Source: Pseudorhizobium endolithicum
GTDB lineage: Bacteria > Pseudomonadota > Alphaproteobacteria > Rhizobiales > Rhizobiaceae
Reading direction: 5' to 3'
NCBI RefSeq assembly: GCF_902153245.2
Contig: NZ_CABFWF030000014.1
Coordinates: forward strand, 1-64,000
DNA length: 64,000 nt
Shown: positions 8,559 through 17,980 of the stretch, in pieces
Layout of the letters: every line of letters begins with the position of its first letter
Position numbering within the stretch: the first letter of the stretch is position 1
Program-made: the position numbers and the translations under genes
Notes under the pieces: generated by a model
Seen by the model: the letters and a program-made list of their open reading frames with translations, nothing else
What the model was told of the DNA's origin: nothing
The model's database searches: none

Positions 8559-9920
8559 TCAGGAGTGATAGGCTGCCTCGCCATGGCTCGCCAGGTCGAG
8601 ACCTTCGCGCTCGGCTTCCACGGAGACGCGGAGGCCGACGATGACGTCCACGATCTTGTAGAGAATGAACGAGACGATGCCGCACCAGACGATGGTGATC
8701 ACGACGGCCGTCAGCTGGGTCATGAACTGGCCGCCCATCGTCACGCCGTCGGCATAGCCGATCCCGCCGAGGGAGGACGAGGCGAAGATGCCGGTAGCAA
8801 GCGCGCCGAAGAACCCACCCACGCCATGGACACCGAAGACATCGGCCGTATCGTCATAGCCGAACTTGTTCTTGATGACGGCGATGAAGAAGTAACAGAT
8901 GGGCGAAACGAGGATGCCCATGACGATGGCACCCATTGGACCGGCGATACCGGCCGCCGGGGTGACGGCGACGAGACCGGCGATCATGCCGGAGGCGGCA
9001 CCGAGCATGGAGGCCTTGCCGCGCGCGAAGGTTTCGACGACGCACCAGGAGAGAATGGCCGCTGCCGTTGCGACGAAGGTGTTGACCGCAGCCAGCATCG
9101 CACCGCCGGACGCTTCGAGGTTGGAACCCGCGTTGAAGCCGAACCAGCCGATCCAGAGCATCGCGGCGCCGACGAGCGTCAGCGTCATCGAATGCGGCGC
9201 CATCATGTCCTTGCCGTAGCCGATGCGCTTGCCCACCAGGAATGCGCCGATAAGACCGGCAATGCCGGCATTGATGTGGACGACGGTCCCGCCCGCAAAA
9301 TCAAGCGCGCCCATGCCGAAGAGAAGGCCGTTCGCATCCCAGACCATGTGAGCGATCGGAAAGTAGACGAAGGTCACCCAGAGGACGCAAAAGAGGACGG
9401 CTGCCGAGAATTTGATGCGTTCCGCGAACGCGCCCACGATCAGCGCCGGCGTCAGGGCGGCAAACGTCATCTGGAACATCATAAAGACGAATTCCGGAAT
9501 GACGGCGTCCGAGAAGGTCGCGGCCGTGGAGTCCATCGTCACGCCAGACAGGAACATCTTGGCGGTACCGCCGAAATAGGCGCTTTCCGAGCCGCCGAAG
9601 GCGAAGGAATAGCCGTAGATAACCCAGATGATCATCATGGCGGCCCCCACGACGGTGCACTGCATGAGGACCGACAGCATGTTCTTTGCCCGCACGAGGC
9701 CACCGTAAAACAGCCCGAGCCCCGGCATCAGCATGAAGAGAACGAGAAGCGTGCAGATGAACATGAACGCGGTATCGCCCTTATCGGGGACCGGCGCAGC
9801 GGCAGCCGCCTCGGCAGCTGGCGCTGCAGCGTCCTGGGCAAAAGCGATGGCCGGCGCCATCAGGGCTGCAGAAACCGCGCCGAGGCGACCGAGCGAGGTG
9901 GTGATCCTTGAAAATTGCAT
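8559..9920 (-). CDS. amtB: Ammonium transporter AmtB
   Basis: 453-residue Amt/MEP/Rh ammonium channel. A cleavable signal peptide (AIAFAQDA) and an Ala/Pro-rich stretch precede 11 membrane helices. Family motifs include GLGLFYGGLVRAKN near residues 68-81, DFAGGTVVHINAG, and HGVGGFFGALATG near residue 366. The pore-lining histidines (VVHI and VHGVGG) are present. The ATG has a GGGGAG ribosome site. The gene follows glnK by 25 bp in the classic glnK-amtB pair, in which the PII protein plugs the channel when nitrogen is sufficient. Transcription probably comes from the sigma-54 promoter ahead of glnK. Confidence 0.97.
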   Translation of the reverse strand: MQFSRITTSLGRLGAVSAALMAPAIAFAQDAAAPAAEAAAAAPVPDKGDTAFMFICTLLVLFMLMPGLGLFYGGLVRAKNMLSVLMQCTVVGAAMMIIWVIYGYSFAFGGSESAYFGGTAKMFLSGVTMDSTAATFSDAVIPEFVFMMFQMTFAALTPALIVGAFAERIKFSAAVLFCVLWVTFVYFPIAHMVWDANGLLFGMGALDFAGGTVVHINAGIAGLIGAFLVGKRIGYGKDMMAPHSMTLTLVGAAMLWIGWFGFNAGSNLEASGGAMLAAVNTFVATAAAILSWCVVETFARGKASMLGAASGMIAGLVAVTPAAGIAGPMGAIVMGILVSPICYFFIAVIKNKFGYDDTADVFGVHGVGGFFGALATGIFASSSLGGIGYADGVTMGGQFMTQLTAVVITIVWCGIVSFILYKIVDVIVGLRVSVEAEREGLDLASHGEAAYHS

Positions 9921-9945
9921 TGGTAGCTCCCCAATCAGCCGTTCG

Positions 9946-10401
<456 letters not shown>

Positions 10402-10509
10402 CTAGATCCTTGTATAATAAGCAGAAAATATCGCTCCGCCCAAAGCAGAGGCAGAACAGGACTGGAGGCATGCCCAAGATATAGGCAAAGTTTCGGAGAT
10501 GCTGAATAT

Positions 10510-11394
10510 CTACTCATCTGCCCGTTTGCGAATCAGTCCCTCCTGCGCAACGGAGGCGATCAATTCGCCCGAGCGCGTATAGAGGCTGCCGCGCGTCATC
10601 CCGCGGGCGCCCGACGAACTGGGGCTGTCCTGGGTATAGAGGAGCCAGTCATCCAGAGCACAGGGACGGTGGAACCACATCGCGTGGTCGATACTTGCGA
10701 CCTGCAGTTTCGGATCGAAGATGGATGTGCCGTGCGGGTAGAGCGAGGTATCGAGCAGCGTCATGTCCGAAAGGTATGCCAGGACACAGGCCTGGTAGTG
10801 ACGCTCGGCGGGCACCGTTCCCACGGCCCGTACCCATATGTCCTGCCGCGGTTCCAGCTTGTCCTTCGTCAGGTAATGCACCAGCGAAACCGGGCGGATT
10901 TCGATCGGCCGATCCTGGCTCCAGTACTTGCGGACCACCGCCGGAGCCTGCGCCAGGAAAAGCTCCTTGAATTCCTTCTCGCCCATCAGTTTTTCGGGGG
11001 GCGTGACGGGAGGCATGGCCACCTGGTGATCGAAGCCCCCCTCTTCCACCTGGAAGGAGGCCGACATCGAGAAGATCGGCCGGCCATGCTGGATCGCGAC
11101 GATCCACCGGGTCGCGAAGCTTGATCCGTCGCGGATGCGCTCCACCTGATAGACGATCGGCACCGCCGGATCGCCGGGCCGCATGAAATAGGCATGCAGG
11201 GAATGGATGAAGCGGCTCTCGTCCACCGTCCGCTGCGCGGCCATCAGCGCCTGGGCGATGACCTGTCCGCCGAAAACCCGCTGCCAGCCCACCTGCGGGC
11301 TGCTGCCGCGATAGAGGTTCTCCTCGAGCTTTTCGAGGTCGAGCGTCGACAGGAGCTGGTCCATGGGGGCTTGCCGTTCTGGCTGACGCGACAT
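10510..11394 (-). CDS. tesB: Acyl-CoA thioesterase II
   Basis: 294-residue TesB with the double hot-dog fold. It hydrolyses medium- and long-chain acyl-CoA, including 3-hydroxyacyl-CoA. Motifs include RVFGGQVIAQAL in the first hot dog, HSLHAYFMRPGD, and SIDHAMWFHRP in the second; the last region carries the catalytic Asp. Length matches E. coli TesB (286). The start is an ATG with GGAG upstream. It sits upstream of glnK on the same strand, but 225 bp with a dedicated sigma-54 promoter separate them, so they are not one unit. It is divergent from the UbiH-family gene. Confidence 0.94.
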   Translation of the reverse strand: MSRQPERQAPMDQLLSTLDLEKLEENLYRGSSPQVGWQRVFGGQVIAQALMAAQRTVDESRFIHSLHAYFMRPGDPAVPIVYQVERIRDGSSFATRWIVAIQHGRPIFSMSASFQVEEGGFDHQVAMPPVTPPEKLMGEKEFKELFLAQAPAVVRKYWSQDRPIEIRPVSLVHYLTKDKLEPRQDIWVRAVGTVPAERHYQACVLAYLSDMTLLDTSLYPHGTSIFDPKLQVASIDHAMWFHRPCALDDWLLYTQDSPSSSGARGMTRGSLYTRSGELIASVAQEGLIRKRADE

Positions 11395-11479
11395 TCTGGG
11401 AACTCCGGCATAGGAAGCAGATGCCGGATGATCTATATGGGCGGTGTGATCTTCTCAAGTCTCACGGAGTGCACGGAAA

Positions 11480-12694
11480 ATGCGTGATATGCTTGTGGTC
11501 GGCGGGGGCTATGTCGGATTGTCGGCCGCGGTGGCGGTGAAGCAGTCGGCGCCGCATCTTCAGGTGGAGGTCATCGAGGCGGCTCCGGAGCATGTCTGGC
11601 AGAAGGACGAGCGGGCCTCGGCAATCATCGCGGCTGCAAGCCGGATGCTGGAGGTTCTCGGGGTCTGGGGGGAAATCCTGCCCGAGGCGCAACCCATCAA
11701 CCGGATGATCGTCACCGATTCACGCACATCGGATCCGGTTCGCCCCGTCTTCCTGACCTTCGACGGCGAAGTGGACGAAGGCCGCCCATTCGCCCACATG
11801 GTCCCCAATGTCGCGATGGTTCGGGCGTTGCGGGGCGCCTGCGAGCAGCTGGGGATCCCGATCCGCCACGGGCTTTCCGCCACCGGTTTCCAGACGAGGA
11901 GCACCCGGAACGAAGTGACGCTGTCGGACGGCGGCACTATCGACACCCGCCTGCTGGTGGCCTGCGACGGCGTCAGGTCCCGACTGCGGGACATGGCCGG
12001 GATCAAGACGGTGAGCTGGAACTACGGCCAGTCGGGCATCGTGACGACCGTCGAGCACGAACGACCGCACGAGGGCGTTGCGGAAGAGCATTTCCTGCCG
12101 TCCGGCCCGTTTGCAATCCTTCCGCTCACCGGCAACCGTTCCTCCCTCGTCTGGACCGAACGCACGGCCGAGGCGGAACAACTGGTCGCTTCGGACGATC
12201 TCGTCTTCGAAGAGGAGCTGCAGCGCCGCTTCGGCCACAAGCTCGGGCAGATCACGGTCGCCGGCAGCAGAAAGGCGTTTCCGCTGGGACTAACCCTCGC
12301 ACGCGCCTTCGTGGCGCCGCGCTTCGTGCTGGCCGGGGATGCGGCCCATGGCATCCACCCGATTTCCGGCCAGGGCCTCAACCTCGGATTCAAGGATGTC
12401 GCCGCACTGGCGGAGACCGTGGTCGAAGCCGACCGGTTGGGCCTCGACATTGGCGCACTCGACGTCCTGGAGCGCTACCAGTCCTGGCGCCGCTTCGACA
12501 CCTTCCGGATGGGCGTTACGACCGATGTCCTGAACCGCCTGTTTTCCAACGACATGACGCCCGTCCGGATCGCGCGCGACATCGGCCTCGGGATCGTCGA
12601 GCGGCTGCCGCGGCTCAAGTCCTATTTCATCAGCGAGGCTGCAGGCATCACCGGCGAGGATGGACCGAGGCTGTTGGCCGGCAGCGCGATCTAG
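11480..12694 (+). CDS. UbiH/UbiF-family FAD-dependent hydroxylase (ubiquinone biosynthesis)
   Basis: 404-residue flavoprotein monooxygenase. The FAD-binding GGGYVGL begins at residue 8, followed by the ACDGVRSR motif and the second FAD motif GDAAHGIHPISGQGLNLGFKD (about residue 290). This is the UbiH/UbiF/Coq6 group, which hydroxylates the ubiquinone ring. Alphaproteobacteria often use one broad enzyme (UbiL or UbiM) for several positions, so I leave the symbol open. It is divergent from tesB and converges on the Trm112-like gene with a 2-bp gap between stops. Confidence 0.9.
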   Translation: MRDMLVVGGGYVGLSAAVAVKQSAPHLQVEVIEAAPEHVWQKDERASAIIAAASRMLEVLGVWGEILPEAQPINRMIVTDSRTSDPVRPVFLTFDGEVDEGRPFAHMVPNVAMVRALRGACEQLGIPIRHGLSATGFQTRSTRNEVTLSDGGTIDTRLLVACDGVRSRLRDMAGIKTVSWNYGQSGIVTTVEHERPHEGVAEEHFLPSGPFAILPLTGNRSSLVWTERTAEAEQLVASDDLVFEEELQRRFGHKLGQITVAGSRKAFPLGLTLARAFVAPRFVLAGDAAHGIHPISGQGLNLGFKDVAALAETVVEADRLGLDIGALDVLERYQSWRRFDTFRMGVTTDVLNRLFSNDMTPVRIARDIGLGIVERLPRLKSYFISEAAGITGEDGPRLLAGSAI

Positions 12695-12696
12695 AA

Positions 12697-12885
12697 CTAC
12701 TCCTCGATCCTGCGGGCCTCCGAGACCAGCATGATCGGCACGCCGTCCCGGATGGGATAGGCCAGCTTCGCCTTCTCCGAGACCAGCTCGCTGGTCTCGC
12801 GGCTGAAGGAGAGGCGCGCTTTCGAGAGCGGACAGACGAGAAGCTCCAGAAGCTTCGGATCGACCTTGCTTACACGCTCGTCCAT
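12697..12885 (-). CDS. Trm112-family protein
   Basis: 62-residue Trm112/YcaR-like protein: [12 protein letters not shown] followed by [13 protein letters not shown]. In eukaryotes Trm112 is the obligate partner of several methyltransferases; the bacterial role is less certain. The zinc-ligand cysteines are reduced here to one (LVCPL), as in many proteobacterial members. It starts 5 bp after the LON-domain gene and is probably the last gene of the thioredoxin / LON / Trm112 set. Confidence 0.88.
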   Translation of the reverse strand: MDERVSKVDPKLLELLVCPLSKARLSFSRETSELVSEKAKLAYPIRDGVPIMLVSEARRIEE

Positions 12886-12890
12886 GGCAC

Positions 12891-13565
12891 CTACTGCAGC
12901 ACGGTGTCGGAATCGCCCGGCCCGCGGGCGAGCAGGATTTCCGTGATGGCGATCAGGGTTTCCGCCCGCGTCTTCAGGTCCGGCGCCTCGAGAAGCGCCT
13001 GTTTCTCGGCGGGGCCGAAGGGCGACATCATAGACAGCGAGTTGACCAGGGTCCGGTTTCCCGCCCGCCCCACGCTTTCCCAGTCCGCCTCCAGCTTGTT
13101 GGCATCGAGGTAGGCCCGGAAGACGCGCAGCAGCTCGGCGCGATCCACCGCCGCCTCGTCGTCCTCGGCCGACAGGTCCGCCAGTAAAGGCGCAATCCGA
13201 AAGGTGCGGTAGGGATGTCCTTCGCCGATTTCCTCCAGAAGGCGGAAGCGGCAGACGCCGCTGAGCGAAGTGATATAGCGGCCGTCACCCGTCTCGGCGA
13301 AGGAAGTGATGCGGCCGATGCAGCCGACACAGCTCAAGGCAGAGCGCGAACCTTCGCCGTTCTCCGCCTCCGAAAGCGACGGCTGCACGATCCCGATCAA
13401 CCGGTCCCCGGCAAGCGCCGCGTCGAACATGGCGAGATAGCGGGGCTCGAAGATGTTGAGCGGCAACTGGCCGCCCGGAAGCAAGAGCGCTCCCGTCAGG
13501 GGAAAGACCCGAACCGTCTCGGGGAGGTCCTCCCGCTTCACATATCTGGCATTTCCCACGATCAT
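12891..13565 (-). CDS. LON substrate-binding-domain protein
   Basis: 224-residue protein consisting of the Lon N-terminal (PUA-like) domain only: [23 protein letters not shown] near residue 22, then CVGCIGRI. There is no AAA or protease part, so it is not Lon itself. Such proteins are widespread in alphaproteobacteria with unknown function, and substrate recognition or adaptor roles are guesses. I chose the ATG at 13565, which has GGGAGG upstream; the longer frame is Arg/Pro-rich and looks non-coding. It lies between the thioredoxin gene and the Trm112 gene, all on the minus strand. Confidence 0.88.
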   Translation of the reverse strand: MIVGNARYVKREDLPETVRVFPLTGALLLPGGQLPLNIFEPRYLAMFDAALAGDRLIGIVQPSLSEAENGEGSRSALSCVGCIGRITSFAETGDGRYITSLSGVCRFRLLEEIGEGHPYRTFRIAPLLADLSAEDDEAAVDRAELLRVFRAYLDANKLEADWESVGRAGNRTLVNSLSMMSPFGPAEKQALLEAPDLKTRAETLIAITEILLARGPGDSDTVLQ

Positions 13566-13670
13566 GGGGTCCCAACCTCCCGGACCACGACAGCGCGGCG
13601 GCAGCGCCGCCAATGGCGATAATGTGGGGCAGCCGGCAGGGATCGCAAGGGCGGCTTGCCGGCGCGTGTT

Positions 13671-14651
13671 TCACGAAAACAGGATGGAAGACATGCGTCG
13701 CCGGGCGGTCAGCGTGGCCGGGTCCTTCGGCCCCCAGGCCTCGAAGAATTCGACCAGTTGGCGGCGCGCGCCGTCTTCCTCGAACTCCCGGTCCTTGCGC
13801 ATGATGTAGAGCAGATGCTCCGCCGCTTCCTCGCGCTTTCCCTCCGCATTGCGGATCTTGGCGAGCTTCATGCGGGCCTCGTGATTGTCCGGATGCAGCG
13901 AGAGTTCATGCTCCAGCGCCGCAGGATCGCCGAGCTTGCGGGCCTCCTCGAACTGCTCCAGCTTTTTGGCCACCGCCTGCACTGCCGGCTCCCTGGAGAC
14001 TTCCTCCGGAAGCGAAGCCAGCATCTGCGAGGCGCGCGCCAGGTCGCCGAGCTCGATCATGCAGCGCATCATGCCGGCGGCAGCCTTGGCATTGTCCGGA
14101 TCCGCCTGCAGGACGGCGCCGAAAAGCTGCGCGGCACCCTGAACATCCCCCGTCGTCAGAAGCCCGTCCGCTTCGCCCAGCACCGCTTCGATCTCGGCGG
14201 CACGGTCCGCGCCGGCCGGGCCGGCAACCTTGTCGATGAACTGCCTGAGCTGGGTTTCGGGAACGGCGCCCATGAAGCCGTCGACCGGACGCCCGTCTAC
14301 GAAGGCGACGACCGCCGGGATCGACTGGATGCCCATCTGGCCGGGAATGGCCGGATGATCGTCGATGTTGAGCTTGACGAGCCGGACGCGGCCCTGCGCC
14401 TCGTTGACCACCCGCTCCAGCACCGGCGTCAACTGCTTGCAGGGGCCGCACCAGGGCGCCCAGAAGTCGACGAGGACCGGCTGGCGGCGGGACTCCTCGA
14501 TGACGTCGGCGCCGAAGGCAGCCGTCGTCGTATCCTTGACGAAGGAGGCGGCAGGTCCGCTCCCGTTCGTCGGCGCAGAGCCCCCGAATTGCGCCGAGGC
14601 CGTCATCTGCCCGCCATAGGAGCCACCGTAGGGATTGTCTGTGCCGCTCAT
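13671..14651 (-). CDS. Thioredoxin-TPR protein, CnoX/YbbN-like
   Basis: 326 residues. A Gly/Ser-rich N-terminus (1-40) precedes a thioredoxin domain (about 45-150) with active site WAPWCGPCK, then about 170 residues of TPR-like helices. This is the YbbN/CnoX layout. CnoX chaperones work with GroEL to protect against oxidation. E. coli CnoX has lost one active-site Cys; here both are present, so redox activity is likely, as in the Caulobacter protein. The start is an ATG with GGGAG. The LON-domain gene follows after 105 bp. Confidence 0.9.
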   Translation of the reverse strand: MSGTDNPYGGSYGGQMTASAQFGGSAPTNGSGPAASFVKDTTTAAFGADVIEESRRQPVLVDFWAPWCGPCKQLTPVLERVVNEAQGRVRLVKLNIDDHPAIPGQMGIQSIPAVVAFVDGRPVDGFMGAVPETQLRQFIDKVAGPAGADRAAEIEAVLGEADGLLTTGDVQGAAQLFGAVLQADPDNAKAAAGMMRCMIELGDLARASQMLASLPEEVSREPAVQAVAKKLEQFEEARKLGDPAALEHELSLHPDNHEARMKLAKIRNAEGKREEAAEHLLYIMRKDREFEEDGARRQLVEFFEAWGPKDPATLTARRRMSSILFS

Positions 14652-14701
14652 GAAGGTCTCCCGCGATCGTCTTGCCGTTATATGCCGCGAAACATCGTAT
14701 G

Positions 14702-15223
14702 TCAGTCGGTCAGTTTCAAGACAAGCGGCGGATGGCCTGTCGCTTCCAGGAAACGCAGCAGATCCTCCCGGCGGATCGAGGTCGTGGCGTCGTTGGAAAG
14801 CGGATGCGCGTTGATGATCTCGTTCCTCATCAGGTCCTCGTCCAGGATGAAGGTGACGTTGCCCCCGGTATCATTGAATGCCCCCAGCACCGTCACCGAG
14901 CCCGGCACGACGCCGAGATATTCCATCAATTTTTCCGGCCGGCCGAACGAGACGCGGCTCGCTGCCCCGATGACCTTGTGGATCGTCTTCAGGTCGACGG
15001 TTGCGTTTTCCTCGACCGTCAGGACGAAGTACCTGTCCTTCTTGTCCTTCACGAAGAGGTTCTTCGTGTGGCCGCCGGGGATCTCGTCGCGCAGCGCGAC
15101 GGACTCCGCCACCGTGAAGACGGGAGCATGCCGTTTGGTGGCATGGGAAATCCCGAGCGCGTTCAGAAAGGCGAACAGGTCGTCGGGGGTCTTCAAATCG
15201 GGCAGAGGGACAGCATCGCTCAT
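14702..15223 (-). CDS. YbaK/ProX-type aminoacyl-tRNA deacylase
   Basis: 173-residue YbaK/INS-domain protein. These enzymes hydrolyse mischarged tRNAs, such as Ala-tRNA(Pro) (ProXp-ala) or Cys-tRNA(Pro). Features include HAPVFTVAES, GGHTKNLFVKDKK with the catalytic Lys, and a GxxxP-type loop near YLGVVPGSVTV. The 'PrdX deacylase domain' pattern ALGISHATKRHAPVFT favours ProXp-ala over YbaK. The start is the ATG at 15223; the 29 extra upstream residues look non-coding. It is a single gene, just before the divergent tRNA-Gly. Confidence 0.88.
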   Translation of the reverse strand: MSDAVPLPDLKTPDDLFAFLNALGISHATKRHAPVFTVAESVALRDEIPGGHTKNLFVKDKKDRYFVLTVEENATVDLKTIHKVIGAASRVSFGRPEKLMEYLGVVPGSVTVLGAFNDTGGNVTFILDEDLMRNEIINAHPLSNDATTSIRREDLLRFLEATGHPPLVLKLTD

Positions 15224-15409
15224 GATCGACCAAGGTTCTCCTGCGTGTGGACTATGACGCGCAACGGCGATGCCTGGCTTATCGCGCCGGTGGAGCCCCG
15301 ACAAGCACAAGATCTCCCGCTCCTATCCACCCTCGACCATTCGAAGATCGCCAAAGCTCGCCCCTTCCCGCCGCCGCCAAAAATTCTCCGCCACACTGAC
15401 ATTTCCCTG

Positions 15410-15438
15410 TTGCATTCGAAAATCACTTGGGCCATATA
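15410..15438 (+). promoter_or_regulatory. Sigma-70-type promoter for tRNA-Gly
   Basis: TTGCAT (15410-15415), a 17-bp spacer and CATATA (15433-15438) form a good housekeeping promoter about 65 bases before the tRNA. The position fits a short tRNA leader. Confidence 0.5.
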
Positions 15439-15502
15439 GCGCCCGTCGCCGGCAGCGCCGCGACCCACGGTCCAGCGTCTACCCCGGATCGCGGTTTGAT
15501 GA

Positions 15503-15577
15503 GCGGGTGTAGCTCAGGGGTAGAGCACAACCTTGCCAAGGTTGGGGTCGAGGGTTCGAATCCCTTCGCCCGCTCCA
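15503..15577 (+). tRNA. tRNA-Gly (anticodon GCC)
   Basis: A full cloverleaf can be folded. The acceptor stem is GCGGGTG / CGCCCGC (one T-G pair). The anticodon stem CAACC / GGTTG encloses the loop TTGCCAA with anticodon GCC at 15535-15537. The T-loop reads GGTTCGAATCC. The discriminator base is T at 15574 and CCA is encoded at 15575-15577. It reads Gly codons GGC/GGU. Confidence 0.98.
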
Positions 15578-15717
15578 GTTTTCATATTTTCCAGAGAAAA
15601 TCGCCATTTGCCTGTTCCGAGGACATCCGTAACAGCTCGAAGGCACCTGCGTTCGGATATCGACGGGCCGCGGCCCGACCGCCGGAAGGGGCCGGGTCGC
15701 CCGGGGCCGGACGGCTG

Positions 15718-16731
15718 TCAGTTCTTTGCGAACACGTAATCCGTTTCCTGCCGCAGCACCTCGCCGGGCCGGAGCACGCCGTTCGGGAAATTCGGATGGT
15801 TCACGGCATCCGGCCATACCTGCGTCTCGAGACAGAAGCCGGCGAAGGGACCGTAGCGGCGGCCTTCCAGCCCCGGCACCGGGACATCGAGCTTGAAGCC
15901 GGAATAGAACTGGATGCCGGGCTCCGTCGTGCGCACCTCCAGCGAGACACCGGAATGCACACTGCGAGCCAAAGCCACCGAACGCTTGACCACCCGCTCT
16001 TCCGACAGGCAGAAATTGTGGTCGAACAGAACCTGGCTGCCGCCCTGTTTCCGGTTCATCGGCCCCATGGCCCTGAGGTCGAAGACCGTTCCATCGACCG
16101 GCAACAGCCGGCCCGTCGGGCACTGGCGCTCATCGACCTCCACGATGTCATCGGCGGCGATCATGATGTCGTGGCCTAGGGGGGTTTCGTGGCCGTCGAG
16201 GTTGAAATAGGTGTGCTGGCAGATGTTGCAGGGCGTCGGCTGGTCCGCGGTCGACTCGTAGAGCACGTTGAGCGCACCGTTGCCGGCCAGGTGATAGGTG
16301 GCGGTGACGGTGCAGTTGCCGGGATAGCCGGCGCGGCCGTCGGGGTCGGTGATCCGCAGCACGACCCTGTTCTCCGCAAGATCAAGAATGTCCCAGTTGC
16401 GCTTGGCGATGCCGTCGCTTCCGCCATGCAGATGGGTGACGCCCTTCTCGTTGAGTTCCAGCTGGTAGGACTCGCCGTCCAGTTCGAACTGCCCCCCGGT
16501 GATGCGGTTGGCGCAGCGCCCCGGCGTCGCTCCGAAATAGGAGGAATAGCGGGGGTAGTCGTCGAAGGTATCGAAACCGAGAACGAGCGGTGCTTCGTGT
16601 CCCTCGAGGCGCAGATCCTGGATGACAGCGCCCCAGGTCATGACATGCGCGGTCAAGCCGCCGCCGCGGATCGCTACCCGAGAGACCGTTTCTCCGCTTG
16701 CAGTCGTTCCGAAGACTTCGCGCTCAGCCAT
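15718..16731 (-). CDS. galM: Aldose 1-epimerase (galactose mutarotase)
   Basis: 337-residue GalM, which interconverts alpha and beta anomers of aldoses. Motifs include GRCANRI near residue 72, THLHGG with the catalytic His, QHTYFNLDGH, and GFCLETQVWPDAVNHPNFP with the catalytic Glu. The ATG has GGAGG at ideal spacing. No sugar operon is adjacent, so the substrate is not indicated by context. The VWA gene lies 66 bp upstream on the same strand. Confidence 0.94.
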   Translation of the reverse strand: MAEREVFGTTASGETVSRVAIRGGGLTAHVMTWGAVIQDLRLEGHEAPLVLGFDTFDDYPRYSSYFGATPGRCANRITGGQFELDGESYQLELNEKGVTHLHGGSDGIAKRNWDILDLAENRVVLRITDPDGRAGYPGNCTVTATYHLAGNGALNVLYESTADQPTPCNICQHTYFNLDGHETPLGHDIMIAADDIVEVDERQCPTGRLLPVDGTVFDLRAMGPMNRKQGGSQVLFDHNFCLSEERVVKRSVALARSVHSGVSLEVRTTEPGIQFYSGFKLDVPVPGLEGRRYGPFAGFCLETQVWPDAVNHPNFPNGVLRPGEVLRQETDYVFAKN

Positions 16732-16797
16732 TGCATGCCTCCAAATCAGCTTGGGCGAACCTGATCGATTTCTTCCGCCCGCGCAATCGGCAAGACG

Positions 16798-17979
16798 TCA
16801 TCGGCTGAGGGCGCGGGTTGCCTGCTCCAGGCCGCCGAGGGTGAGAGGATACATCTGTCCCGACAGGAGATGCCGGACGAGGCCGATCGAGTGAGTATGC
16901 TGCCAATGTCCTTCCGGCACCGGATTGAGCCAGATCGAGCGTCGGAAATGCTCCGTCATGCGCCGCAGCCAGACCTCGCCCGGCTCGCGGTTCCAGTGCT
17001 CCACCGAACCGCCCGGATGGGTGATCTCGTACGGGCTCATGGAGGCGTCGCCGACGAAGACGACGCGGTAGTCGCTGCCGAAACCGTTGATGATCGTCTC
17101 CGTCGCGATCCGTTCGGACCGGCGGCTATTGTCCTTCCACACGCTTTCATAGAGGCAGTTGTGGAAATAGAAGTGCTCCAGGTGGCGAAATTCGCTTCGC
17201 GCCGCCGAAAACAGCTCCTCGACGTCGCGGATATGATCGTCCATCGAGCCTCCGACGTCGAAGAACATCAGGAGCTTCACCGCATTGCGCCGCTCCGGCC
17301 GGGTGCGCACGTCCAGATAGCCGTGCTCCGCCGTCGACCGGATCGTGCCGGGCAAGTCGAACTCCTCCGCCGCTCCCTCGCGCACCCAGCGCCGCAGCCG
17401 GCGCAGCGCGATCTTGATGGTGCGGGTACCGAGCTCGACCGTATCGTCCAGATCCGCGAACTCCCGCCGATCCCAGACCTTCACCGCACGGCGATGACGC
17501 GAACCGTCCTGCCCGATGCGCACCCCTTCCGGATTGTAGCCATGGGCGCCGAAGGGCGAAGTGCCTGCAGTGCCTATCCACTTGGAGCCGCCCTGATGGC
17601 GACCCTTCTGCTCTTCCAGCCGCCGACGAAGGGTCTCCATGAGCTTGTCGAAACCGCCGAGAGCCTCGACCAGTCCCTTCTCCCCCTCCGTCAGGTGCCG
17701 TTCTGCCAACTTCCGCAGCCATTCCTCCGGCAGGTCGGCCGCGGCAGGCCCGGAGCCGCCAACTGCAGATTGGAGACCGCGAAAACGGGCGGCGAAGACC
17801 CGGTCGAACCGGTCGATATGACGCTCGTCCTTCACCAGGCAGGTACGGGCGAGGAAATAGAACGCCTCGACATCGAAATCCGCCAGCCCCTGCTTCATCC
17901 CCTCCATGAGCGAGAGGTACTCCCGCAAGGTGACCGGGACCTTCGCAGCCTTCAGCTCGAGGAAGAAGGAAAGCAGCAT
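16798..17979 (-). CDS. CoxE-like VWA-domain protein (MoxR partner)
   Basis: 393-residue VWA/CoxE-like protein. The first 230 residues are helical (MLLSFFLELKAAKVPVTLREYL), with a central EFADLDDTVELGTRTIKIALRRLRRW region. The VWA part starts at MFFDVGGSMDDH (about residue 240), where the MIDAS DxSxS reads D-V-G-G-S, so the first Ser is Gly. Such proteins work with MoxR AAA+ ATPases as metal-insertion or complex-maturation chaperones. The gene begins one base after the metA stop, implying co-transcription and probably translational coupling with metA; the likely MoxR partner lies on the other side of metA. Confidence 0.88.
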   Translation of the reverse strand: MLLSFFLELKAAKVPVTLREYLSLMEGMKQGLADFDVEAFYFLARTCLVKDERHIDRFDRVFAARFRGLQSAVGGSGPAAADLPEEWLRKLAERHLTEGEKGLVEALGGFDKLMETLRRRLEEQKGRHQGGSKWIGTAGTSPFGAHGYNPEGVRIGQDGSRHRRAVKVWDRREFADLDDTVELGTRTIKIALRRLRRWVREGAAEEFDLPGTIRSTAEHGYLDVRTRPERRNAVKLLMFFDVGGSMDDHIRDVEELFSAARSEFRHLEHFYFHNCLYESVWKDNSRRSERIATETIINGFGSDYRVVFVGDASMSPYEITHPGGSVEHWNREPGEVWLRRMTEHFRRSIWLNPVPEGHWQHTHSIGLVRHLLSGQMYPLTLGGLEQATRALSR

Positions 17980-17980
17980 C

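Noticed and set aside
8493-9911. 472-codon plus-strand frame opposite amtB
   Set aside because: Antisense shadow; highly charged His/Asp/Arg-rich product, while amtB on the other strand is certain.
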